NCBI GenBank assembly: GCA_035406685.1
Contig: DAONLM010000191.1
Span: forward strand, 1-5,884
Source: DAONLM01 sp035406685
GTDB taxonomy: Bacteria; Spirochaetota; GWE2-31-10; MWDO01
Direction of reading: 5' to 3'
DNA length: 5,884 nucleotides
Shown here in pieces: positions 1-5,884 of this stretch. The position numbers were made by a program, and so were the translations under genes. The notes beneath the pieces were generated by a model. The model saw only the letters and a program-made list of their open reading frames with translations, did no database searches and had not been told where the DNA came from. Every line of letters begins with the position of its first letter. Within the stretch, counting starts at the first letter, position 1.

Positions 1-104
1 ACAAAATTTTTAAGAAAATCCTTTACAACTTTTAGAAAAAAAATAAAAAATTTTTGCTTAAAAATAAAATAGCATCCCTTTTTCAAAAAAAAGAATCAAA
101 ATTT

Positions 105-133
105 TTGACAAACTAAAAAAATTAAAGTATAAA
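105..133 (+). promoter_or_regulatory. Sigma-70-type promoter for the left gene group
   Basis: A perfect -35 box TTGACA (105-110) is followed after exactly 17 bp by TATAAA (128-133), one base from the -10 consensus. Runs of A and T at about 84-104 just upstream resemble an UP element. By normal spacing, transcription should start near base 140, immediately before the ribosome site at 141-146. The background is so AT-rich that -10 look-alikes are common. The exact -35 box, the ideal spacing and the position right before a strong ribosome site make this one convincing. A small inverted repeat, TCAAAA-T-TTTTGA (96-108), overlaps the -35 box. It could be an operator but may equally be a chance product of A/T tracts. 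Confidence 0.75.
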
Positions 134-140
134 AAAATAA

Positions 141-146
141 GAGGAG
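141..146 (+). promoter_or_regulatory. Ribosome binding site GAGGAG of the 217-residue membrane protein
   Basis: GAGGAG lies 10 bases before the ATG at 157 and is a strong match to the anti-Shine-Dalgarno sequence. It fixes the start codon. If the promoter call is right, the site sits almost at the 5' end of the mRNA, giving a leader of only about 17 bases. Confidence 0.8.
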
Positions 147-156
147 TTTAATTTTA

Positions 157-810
157 ATGAGAGATTTTATACTATTTTTAATGGTAGTATTATTTACATA
201 TAACACTTATTTTATATTTTCTGATAATACAGAGGATAAAATAGAAGAATTTAATAAAATGAAGGTTTCAGTATATCATAAGCAATATTTTGATATTCAG
301 GAAGAAAAAGCAGTCAAACAGTTTTATGGGGATGTTGTAAGGTATGACCTATTTAGAGGGGATGGATCAAAGGTAAAATTATCACAACTTGCAAAAGAGA
401 TGGGTAACCAATATCTTTATAAAAATTTATTATGGGGTGAAGCATATTATGGTTTTGTCGCTGGTTTAATTGTCTCAATAGTCTTTGGTTCTATTATGGA
501 TGTTGTTGGGCTTGGGCTTACTCTTTTTCAGGAAAAAATTTATATTAACAGGGGTAATCCTTTTGAAGACAATCCAAATTTAATAACCGGCATTTCCCTT
601 TTAGGATCATCTGTGATACCTATTACTGGTATTTTTTTATTCTCTTTTTTTATGTATAAGGCTCATCCTTATAATTTTAGTATTATTCAGGCTCAGTCTC
701 TTGTAAATCAGTATAATGAATTTTTAAGAAAAAAGTTAGGAATAGATCTGGATCTTTTGTATAATAGTATTGATTCAAATTTGTATTTATCTTTTAGATT
801 TAAATTTTAG
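157..810 (+). CDS. Hypothetical membrane or envelope protein, 217 residues
   Basis: I do not recognise this protein. It begins with Met-Arg-Asp and a hydrophobic segment at about residues 4-21, which may be a signal peptide or a membrane anchor. A polar, Tyr- and Lys-rich region follows (about 22-95). Two further hydrophobic segments lie at about 98-123 (Gly-, Val- and Ile-rich) and 143-166, separated by a polar loop containing NPFEDNPN. The tail holds a VNQYNEFLRKKLG stretch (183-195) and ends in alternating aromatic residues, LYLSFRFKF. The two internal hydrophobic stretches look like helices of an inner-membrane protein. The C-terminal Phe with alternating aromatics recalls outer-membrane proteins, so topology is uncertain. 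The start is set by GAGGAG ten bases upstream. It is the first gene after the promoter, and its stop lies 10 bases before the next start, so translation of the two may be coupled. Sequence gives no enzymatic or binding motif. Confidence 0.8.
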   Translation: MRDFILFLMVVLFTYNTYFIFSDNTEDKIEEFNKMKVSVYHKQYFDIQEEKAVKQFYGDVVRYDLFRGDGSKVKLSQLAKEMGNQYLYKNLLWGEAYYGFVAGLIVSIVFGSIMDVVGLGLTLFQEKIYINRGNPFEDNPNLITGISLLGSSVIPITGIFLFSFFMYKAHPYNFSIIQAQSLVNQYNEFLRKKLGIDLDLLYNSIDSNLYLSFRFKF

Positions 811-812
811 GA
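809..812 (+). promoter_or_regulatory. Ribosome binding site AGGA that selects the GTG start at 821
   Basis: AGGA overlaps the TAG stop of the preceding gene (808-810) and lies 8 bases before GTG 821. It supports that GTG as the start, rather than the in-frame ATG at 770 inside the upstream gene. This arrangement suggests reinitiation by ribosomes finishing the upstream gene. Confidence 0.65.
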
Positions 813-820
813 TATATGTT

Positions 821-1591
821 GTGAAAAAATCAGAAATTGCTCAAAATATTTTTAATATTTTAAATGATTTTGATGATTATCTAAAATATGGCTTTAAAAC
901 TAAAAGAGAAAAAAAAGATTTTTCGTTCTGGGATATTGAAGAAAATGAGATAAAAAACGAGATAAAAGAGAATTCTAAAATAGTTATCGAAAACAAAAAC
1001 AATCAGGCAAGTTCAAATAAGTCAAAAAAAGAGATGGTGGAATTAGGCTTTGAGATTCTTAAATGTGAAAGATGTATTTTAGGAGCTATCTGTAAAAAAA
1101 AGATCCCGGGGGTTGGAGAGATACCAGCAGATATTTTCGTGATTTCTGGATATCTTACAATTGAAAATGAAAAAAATAATCATCCACTGACTCAGAATGA
1201 ACTTGAACTTTTTAATAAATGGCTTGATAGTATTAAAATTGATAGAAAAAAGATTTTTATTACCTCAATACTGAAATGCCTTCATTACAATAAAAAAATA
1301 GAAAGAGAGTATATAGAACAGTGCAGATATTACCTTGATCGTCAGATAGAAATAGTAAATCCTTTTTTAATAATAACACTTGGAGATATTGCTTTATCCT
1401 CTCTGAAAAAAGAGAAGAGAGAAAATAAAAATTTTCATGGGGAGAGTTTTACTTATAATAATAGAATAGTTTTTACTACCTATCATCCAAAGGATATGTT
1501 AAAAGATTATCAATTAAGAAAGGATATATGGGCAGATCTTCAGAAGATAAGAGATTTTTTACAAAAAGAAAAGCCATCTATTTTTTTATAA
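821..1591 (+). CDS. Type-4 (4Fe-4S) uracil-DNA glycosylase-like protein with altered active site
   Basis: This is a 256-residue protein with the fold signature of family-4 uracil-DNA glycosylases, which excise uracil from DNA in the cytoplasm. Numbering takes the GTG as residue 1. The first 80 residues are a Lys-, Glu- and Asn-rich, probably flexible extension. The conserved domain runs from about 80 to 248. The four expected cluster ligands are C82, C85 (CERC), C153 (ILKC) and C168 (EQC), with an additional C91. IPGVGEIPAD (95-104), the segment NPFLIITLGDIA (180-191), the His-Pro motif TTYHP (219-223) and the W-x-DL segment (237-240) all match the family. The catalytic GEAPG motif is replaced by SGYLT (109-113), the Pro-Phe pair by Pro-Leu (122-123), and the Asn of the usual TNVVKC by S149. 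Activity on uracil is therefore doubtful. The gene starts 10 bases after the membrane-protein gene and lies 66 bases before priA. The start was chosen on the AGGA site and to avoid a 40-base overlap. Family assignment is firm; function is not. Confidence 0.85.
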   Translation: MKKSEIAQNIFNILNDFDDYLKYGFKTKREKKDFSFWDIEENEIKNEIKENSKIVIENKNNQASSNKSKKEMVELGFEILKCERCILGAICKKKIPGVGEIPADIFVISGYLTIENEKNNHPLTQNELELFNKWLDSIKIDRKKIFITSILKCLHYNKKIEREYIEQCRYYLDRQIEIVNPFLIITLGDIALSSLKKEKRENKNFHGESFTYNNRIVFTTYHPKDMLKDYQLRKDIWADLQKIRDFLQKEKPSIFL

Positions 1592-1657
1592 AAATATATT
1601 TATATTAAAGAATAATCTTATATTTAATTTCAATCCTATAGAAAAATTGAGAATATT

Positions 1658-3622
1658 ATGAAAGAATATATAAAGGTTGCAATACCCATAAATATCAATG
1701 AACTTTATACCTACTCACTCCCAGAAGGAATTAAGGCAGAGGATGTTATTGGCAAAAGGGTTTTAGTAAATTTTAGAAATCGTAAGTTAAGAGGATATGC
1801 GATAGAAAAGGGGGAATATACAGATAAATATCCTATAAAAGAGATATTAAAGATTATTGACAATAGAGTGATTTTTAATGATGAGATAATTAATCTTGCA
1901 AAATGGATGTCAGAATACTATTTTTGTGGAATAGGAGAAGCCCTTTCAGTAATGATACCAAAAGGGGTGAAGCCAAAAAAGATAAAAGAAAAGGATGAAA
2001 ACTTTAAGCCAAAAATTAATACTCTTTCAGAGGAACAGATATCTGTATTTAATTCGATAAAAAAGGATCTGGAACAAAATATAAAAAATTTTTATCTTTA
2101 TGGGATAACTGGTTCTGGTAAGACAGAAGTATATATAAGTCTTATAGATTATGTATTAAAAGAAGAAAGGAGTGTTATATTTCTTGTGCCAGAGATAACT
2201 TTAAGTTTTCAGACTCTTGCAAGATTAAAGGAGAGATTTGGCAATCTTTGCGCTATACTTCATTCCAATCTTAAAGATAGTGTTAGAATAGCCGAATACC
2301 AGAGATTATTCGATGGAGAGGCAAAGATTGCAATAGGTCCAAGAAGTGCTCTTTTTGCTCCTGTGAAAAATCTTGGTTTAATAATAATAGATGAAGAGAA
2401 TGAGGGTGCATATAAGTCAGAAGAATCTCCTCGATTTCATGCAAGGAGTGTTGCTCAATACAGAGCAAAAGAGAATAATGCCATACTACTACTTGGATCA
2501 GCCACACCATCTATTGAAGCATATTTTTTCTCAAAAAAAGGGGTTTTTAAACTATATTCTCTTAAAAAAAGATATGGAGGAGCAGAACTTCCTGTTGTTG
2601 ATATAATTGATACTAAAAGTTTTCCAGTAAAAAGAAATCTTACAATTCCCATGACAGAAGAGATAAATAGGCGTCTTCAAAAAAAAGAGCAGGTGATTAT
2701 TTTACAGAATAGAAGGGGATTTTCTAATATTATAAAGTGTGCTGACTGTGAAAATGTAATCAAGTGTCCAAAGTGCGACATATCTCTTACCTTTCACAAG
2801 GTTAACGAAAGGCTTATATGTCATCATTGTGGTTATGTGACACATTATATTGAAAGGTGTCCCGAGTGCAACTCTTCAAAACTTTTTAAGATTGGTGCTG
2901 GGACTCAGAGAATAGAAGATGAATTATCATCCATTTTCTCTTTTGCAAGAATTAAAAGAATAGATTTTGACTCTATGAAAAAAGAGAATCACTATGAACT
3001 ATTTGAAAAGATAAAAAATGGTGAGATAGATATTATTGTTGGGACACAGATGATAGCAAAAGGGCTCCATTTCCCAAATATAAAATTTGTTGGCATAGTT
3101 GATGCTGATATTATGTTGAATATACCGGATTTTAAGGCATCAGAAAGAACATTCTCTCTTATTACTCAGGTGGCAGGTAGATCTGGAAGGGAAGGTGAGA
3201 GGGGATATGTTTTAATTCAAACAATGAATCCGGATCACTATTCGATTGTTGCTGCAAAAAATATGGATTTTGAGGCATTCTATAAAGAAGAGATTGCATA
3301 TAGAAAGGCACTCAATTTTCCTCCATTTGTAAGAATGATAAACATAGTTATTAGAGGGAATGATAATGATAGTGTTTATAAAGATATAGTAAGCCTTATG
3401 GATAAACTTAATCAATATAAAGAACAATATAAGGATGTGGAAATTTTAGGTCCTGCTCCATGTATGCTTCAGAAGATAAACAATAATTACAGATATCATA
3501 TACTTTTAAAATCAACCAGTATGAAAAGAATTCAAGAATTTGTTAGAAAAAGCCTTGCGACTTTTAAACCTAAAAAAAAGAATTTTTTAGAAATAGATGT
3601 TGATCCAGTAGATCTTTTTTAA
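1658..3622 (+). CDS. priA: Primosomal protein N' (replication restart helicase PriA)
   Basis: PriA recognises stalled or collapsed replication forks in the cytoplasm, unwinds DNA 3' to 5' and starts reloading of the replicative helicase. The 654-residue length is near that of shorter family members. The N-terminal DNA-binding domain (about 1-105) opens with the typical VAIPININELYTYSLPEG. The helicase core follows: Walker A GITGSGKTE (149-157), Walker B IIDEENE (243-249), LLGSATPS (278-285), GTQMIAKG (462-469) and QVAGRSGRE (504-512). All eight zinc-binding cysteines are present between the helicase lobes: C361/C364, C370/C373, C388/C391 and C401/C404. GAGTQRIEDEL (413-423) is also typical. 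The C-terminal domain ends in DVDPVDLF. Walker B has Asn248 where the family usually has His (DEEH). The ribosome site is weak (a GAG-like GAGA at 1649-1652, 5 bases upstream), but the N-terminus fits the family. Its stop overlaps that of the converging kinase gene. Confidence 0.97.
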   Translation: MKEYIKVAIPININELYTYSLPEGIKAEDVIGKRVLVNFRNRKLRGYAIEKGEYTDKYPIKEILKIIDNRVIFNDEIINLAKWMSEYYFCGIGEALSVMIPKGVKPKKIKEKDENFKPKINTLSEEQISVFNSIKKDLEQNIKNFYLYGITGSGKTEVYISLIDYVLKEERSVIFLVPEITLSFQTLARLKERFGNLCAILHSNLKDSVRIAEYQRLFDGEAKIAIGPRSALFAPVKNLGLIIIDEENEGAYKSEESPRFHARSVAQYRAKENNAILLLGSATPSIEAYFFSKKGVFKLYSLKKRYGGAELPVVDIIDTKSFPVKRNLTIPMTEEINRRLQKKEQVIILQNRRGFSNIIKCADCENVIKCPKCDISLTFHKVNERLICHHCGYVTHYIERCPECNSSKLFKIGAGTQRIEDELSSIFSFARIKRIDFDSMKKENHYELFEKIKNGEIDIIVGTQMIAKGLHFPNIKFVGIVDADIMLNIPDFKASERTFSLITQVAGRSGREGERGYVLIQTMNPDHYSIVAAKNMDFEAFYKEEIAYRKALNFPPFVRMINIVIRGNDNDSVYKDIVSLMDKLNQYKEQYKDVEILGPAPCMLQKINNNYRYHILLKSTSMKRIQEFVRKSLATFKPKKKNFLEIDVDPVDLF

Positions 3623-5313
3623 TTTCTATATTTTAGTTTTATAGTAAAATAAAAGTTAGAGCCTTTGTTATATTCTGATTCAAATTGAATGTTTCCACCC
3701 ATTTTTTCGACAATAAAATTTGAGATGACAAGCCCGAGTCCTGTGCCGCCAAACTTTCTTGTGAGTGTATTATCCACCTGCGTAAAAGCTTTAAAAAGTT
3801 TATTCTTATCCTCTTCTTTTATGCCAATTCCAGTATCTCTTACAGAGAAAGTAAAAAAGCCATCTTCTTTATTGTAAGACTCTTTAAATTTGACAGAAAG
3901 CTCTACTTCTCCTTTCTCTGTAAATTTAATTGCATTTGATAAAAGATTTAATAAAACCTGTTTTAATCTCAGTTGGTCCACTTCTATATAAGCTGGTAAG
4001 TCAGGTTGAAAATTCTTAATAAATCTTAAAGACTTTTTCTCTGCCATTATTTTTATTATATCCACAGTATTTTCTAATAATCTCTTAAATTCTATTATCT
4101 CTTCTTTTAAGGTCATTTTGCCAGCCTCTATCTTTGAAAAATCAAGAACATCATTTACCATTTCTAACAAAAGTTTACTTGCCTCCTGGATATAATTAAT
4201 ATATTCTTTCTGTTGAGTATCAAGATTGGTAAAATTTAAAACCTCTGTAAATCCCATAATTGCATTGAGTGGATTTCTTAATTCATGAGTCATTTTTGCT
4301 AAAAATTCACTCTTTACTTTACTTGCTAATAAGGCCTCCTCTTTTGCCTTTTTTAATTCTGTTATATCGGTTATTACACCGACTATGTATGGATTATAAT
4401 CAATATAAAATTTCCCTTTATAAAATACTACATCTTTTTCCCCTTCTTTTGTTTTAACTTTATATTCATAAATTTGAATGTTTTTATCTGAATTAAGCAA
4501 TTCCATATCCTTTTCATTATATACCATTGCAATATCTTTTTCTGTGATATCAAATACTGTCCTGCCAATAACCTCCTCCTCTTTTTTACCAAGATAATCA
4601 AGGAATGCTTTATTAAAACCAGCATATCTGAGATTTTCATCTTTGTAATAGATGGGGTTTGGTATTGTTTCAAAAAGAGTCTTTAAAAATTCTTTTTGAT
4701 TATAATATTCTTTTGAAAGTATATTTTTTTCTTCATAAAGAGACTCAAGTTTTTTACTTATTTTAAAGACAAAATAAGATATAATTATGAATATAATATA
4801 CACTATAAACGAAATCATGATTATATTTTCTTTTAAAAAATCTTTTAAATTTAAAACAAAAAAAATAAGTGAAAATAAAAAAGATATTAAAGTAAAGGTA
4901 ATGTATTGATAAAATTTTACACTGAATACTGCCATGAAAATAATTGTAATTGCGGATAAAAATATTGCAAAAAGGAGATAATGAGTTTTAGGGAAGACTT
5001 GAAATTTAGAATGAGAAATAATAATTAATAATCCAAATTGAAGAACAAGATTCAAGACTCCTATATTTAAAGTTATTAATAATTCAATATTTTTTTTAAC
5101 TAATATTAAATATATAGAAATTATTAATAAAGTTATACCAATAATAATAAATATAGCAAAAGAATTTCTTATATAGGATAGATATATCGCTTCATATAGA
5201 AAAATAGGTAGTGATATAATATCAGATATTAAGAGAAAAAGATTTCTATTTTTATATAATTCGTTTTTTGATTCTATGTTATTTTTTTCTAAGATCTTTT
5301 TAGAAAGAAACAT
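3619..5313 (-). CDS. Membrane-bound PAS-domain sensor histidine kinase
   Basis: This is a 564-residue two-component sensor that should autophosphorylate on His and pass the phosphate to a response regulator. Six hydrophobic helices are visible at about residues 26-46, 52-71, 77-100, 112-131, 135-157 and 164-184. There is no large periplasmic loop, so the membrane part itself or the PAS domain is the likely sensor. A charged, probably coiled-coil linker (about 184-208) leads to a PAS domain (about 209-320, with IPNPIYYKDENLRY and a VGVITDITE end). The HisKA H-box is FLAKMTHELRNPLN with H343. The HATPase_c domain has the N-box LLNLLSNAIKFTE (N456/N460), G1 DTGIGI (493-498), the F-box LFKAFTQVD (506-514) and G2 GGTGLGL (522-528). 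The protein ends soon after, so it has no receiver domain. No response regulator gene is in view. The gene starts 15 bases after the stop of the upstream outer-membrane-type gene and is probably its operon partner. The signal it senses cannot be read from the sequence. Confidence 0.95.
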   Translation of the reverse strand: MFLSKKILEKNNIESKNELYKNRNLFLLISDIISLPIFLYEAIYLSYIRNSFAIFIIIGITLLIISIYLILVKKNIELLITLNIGVLNLVLQFGLLIIISHSKFQVFPKTHYLLFAIFLSAITIIFMAVFSVKFYQYITFTLISFLFSLIFFVLNLKDFLKENIIMISFIVYIIFIIISYFVFKISKKLESLYEEKNILSKEYYNQKEFLKTLFETIPNPIYYKDENLRYAGFNKAFLDYLGKKEEEVIGRTVFDITEKDIAMVYNEKDMELLNSDKNIQIYEYKVKTKEGEKDVVFYKGKFYIDYNPYIVGVITDITELKKAKEEALLASKVKSEFLAKMTHELRNPLNAIMGFTEVLNFTNLDTQQKEYINYIQEASKLLLEMVNDVLDFSKIEAGKMTLKEEIIEFKRLLENTVDIIKIMAEKKSLRFIKNFQPDLPAYIEVDQLRLKQVLLNLLSNAIKFTEKGEVELSVKFKESYNKEDGFFTFSVRDTGIGIKEEDKNKLFKAFTQVDNTLTRKFGGTGLGLVISNFIVEKMGGNIQFESEYNKGSNFYFTIKLKYRN

Positions 5314-5323
5314 TTTTATTTTA

Positions 5324-5328
5324 CCTTT
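5324..5328 (-). promoter_or_regulatory. Ribosome binding site of the histidine kinase
   Basis: On the minus strand, AAAGG lies 10 bases before the ATG at 5313-5311 and directly follows the TAA stop of the upstream gene (5331-5329). With only 15 bases between the two genes, there is no room for a separate promoter, so the kinase is read from the upstream gene's transcript or from a promoter inside that gene. Confidence 0.6.
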
Positions 5329-5884
5329 TTAAAAATTCCAGCCAAATACAAAGGCAAATCTTCTAAAATATACTGCCCAATCTTCATATTTTCTATCCTG
5401 ATAGAATAAATTTCCAACTGTATCTTTACTCCATATTTTTTCATTTTTCCAGAATAAAAATAGATTAACATAAAAATTATTTGGTAGTTCAAATCCCATA
5501 ATAGGACCAAATTCTACATAGCAAAAGTCAGACCCCCAACCCTTATTTGCCATTGTAGAATCATTGTAATGAGTTAAACTAAGAGGATCTATTGATGTTA
5601 GAAATCCAGTTGTTATTTTAAATCTTTTATGTTTCATTCTTATAAATGTCTTATTTTCACCAGTATAATCTTCTATAACTGGTATCTGATAACCTAAAAA
5701 GAAAGATGATTTAAATATAAAGCCGTTTAAATTCTCACCTTCATCAGCCTCCCATAAGAATGGTTGAGAATCATTTACAGTAAGCAATGCCTTATATTTA
5801 AACTCTGGTTTAACTACCATTACGATATGTGTCCATCTTTTAAGATTTTCTGGTAGAACTGCTGCAACGTCAAACATCAAAGTA
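5329..5884 (-). CDS. Outer-membrane beta-barrel-like protein, C-terminal part (5' end outside window)
   Basis: Only the last 184 residues are in the window; the frame stays open to the right edge. I do not recognise a named family. The visible part is built of short alternating hydrophobic and polar stretches with many aromatic residues, for example HIVMVVKPEFKYKALLTV, FIFKSSFFLGYQIPV, NFYVNLFLFWK and FAFVFGWNF. Polar, Asp/Asn-rich turns separate them. There are no long hydrophobic helices. This is the pattern of antiparallel membrane beta-strands. The protein ends in Phe after an alternating strand, like the C-terminal signal recognised by the BAM machinery. TTG and ATG codons at 5880-5875 are in frame, but what follows is not a signal peptide, so the true start is probably further upstream. 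The histidine kinase gene begins 15 bases downstream, suggesting one transcript. Ligand and role are unknown. Confidence 0.7.
   Translation of the reverse strand, partial: TLMFDVAAVLPENLKRWTHIVMVVKPEFKYKALLTVNDSQPFLWEADEGENLNGFIFKSSFFLGYQIPVIEDYTGENKTFIRMKHKRFKITTGFLTSIDPLSLTHYNDSTMANKGWGSDFCYVEFGPIMGFELPNNFYVNLFLFWKNEKIWSKDTVGNLFYQDRKYEDWAVYFRRFAFVFGWNF

Noticed and set aside
22..49. A second promoter (TTTACA at 22-27 with TAAAAA at 44-49)
   Set aside because: The -10 match is poor and sits in a long A-run. The promoter at 105-133 is far better and correctly placed.
770..820. In-frame ATG at 770 as the start of the glycosylase-like gene
   Set aside because: It lies inside the preceding gene, gives a hydrophobic 17-residue lead that does not fit the family, and lacks a ribosome site. 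GTG 821 has AGGA at the right distance and leaves a 10-base gap.
1592..1657. A separate promoter for priA in the 66-base gap
   Set aside because: Several TATATT- or TATAGA-like boxes occur, but none has a credible -35 box 16-18 bp upstream. A weak promoter cannot be excluded.
2283..2652. Open frames antisense or out of frame within priA
   Set aside because: They lie over the helicase core of a clearly coding gene, have no ribosome sites and no recognisable protein features. They are by-products of the real frame.
3626..3650. Possible bidirectional terminator at the priA/kinase junction (ATTTTA at 3630-3635 with TAAAAT at 3645-3650; CTATA at 3626-3630 with TATAG at 3640-3644)
   Set aside because: The stems are 5-6 bp and almost purely A-T, lie within the kinase coding sequence and have no proper T-run, so chance in AT-rich DNA explains them.
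4428..4673. Open frame overlapping the PAS region of the kinase on the same strand
   Set aside because: It is an alternate frame of the PAS-coding sequence. The kinase frame is uninterrupted, so it is neither a frameshift remnant nor a separate gene.
5875..5880. TTG/ATG codons as the real start of the outer-membrane-like gene
   Set aside because: What follows has no signal peptide and already reads as barrel strands, and the frame stays open to the window edge. The gene is better treated as cut by the window.
1..5884. Defence system, CRISPR array, mobile element or RNA gene
   Set aside because: No direct-repeat array, terminal inverted repeats, transposase or integrase motifs, tRNA-like cloverleaf or rRNA sequence was seen. 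The genes are housekeeping or envelope types.

Overview
The window is a very AT-rich stretch (by eye roughly 28-30% G+C) of a bacterial chromosome. It carries five protein genes in two convergent groups. Diderm (Gram-negative-type) architecture is suggested by the partial gene at the right edge, which reads as an outer-membrane beta-barrel ending in Phe. Strong Shine-Dalgarno sites and a near-consensus sigma-70-type promoter are present. The low G+C, the style of the hypothetical membrane protein and the YKS-x-x-x-PRFHAR stretch in PriA would fit an AT-rich spirochaete or a similar deep diderm lineage, but nothing here decides the taxonomy. No RNA gene, CRISPR array, insertion sequence or other mobile element is visible, so this looks like ordinary chromosomal sequence.

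Left group, plus strand. Bases 1-156 are A/T-tract sequence ending in a good promoter (TTGACA, 17 bp, TATAAA) and a strong ribosome site. Three genes follow. The first is an unrecognised 217-residue membrane or envelope protein. Ten bases after it comes a 256-residue protein of the type-4 (iron-sulfur) uracil-DNA glycosylase fold, starting at GTG 821. After a 66-bp AT-rich gap comes priA, the replication-restart helicase (654 residues). The three are probably co-transcribed, although a weak promoter in front of priA cannot be excluded. The glycosylase-like protein and PriA both belong to DNA maintenance.

Right group, minus strand. The 3' part of an outer-membrane-type beta-barrel gene enters from the right edge. 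Fifteen bases after its stop begins a 564-residue histidine kinase with six predicted membrane helices, a PAS domain and a complete HisKA/HATPase_c core but no receiver domain. The kinase and priA converge so tightly that their stop codons share the palindrome TTAA, leaving no intergenic terminator.

The most notable point is the glycosylase-like protein. It keeps all four cysteines expected to hold the 4Fe-4S cluster and the C-terminal His-Pro motif. It has lost the GEAPG catalytic motif, the uracil-stacking Phe and the uracil-reading Asn in an alignment that needs no gaps. It may be an inactive or re-purposed member of the family. PriA shows a smaller oddity, DEEN in place of the usual DEEH in the Walker B box.
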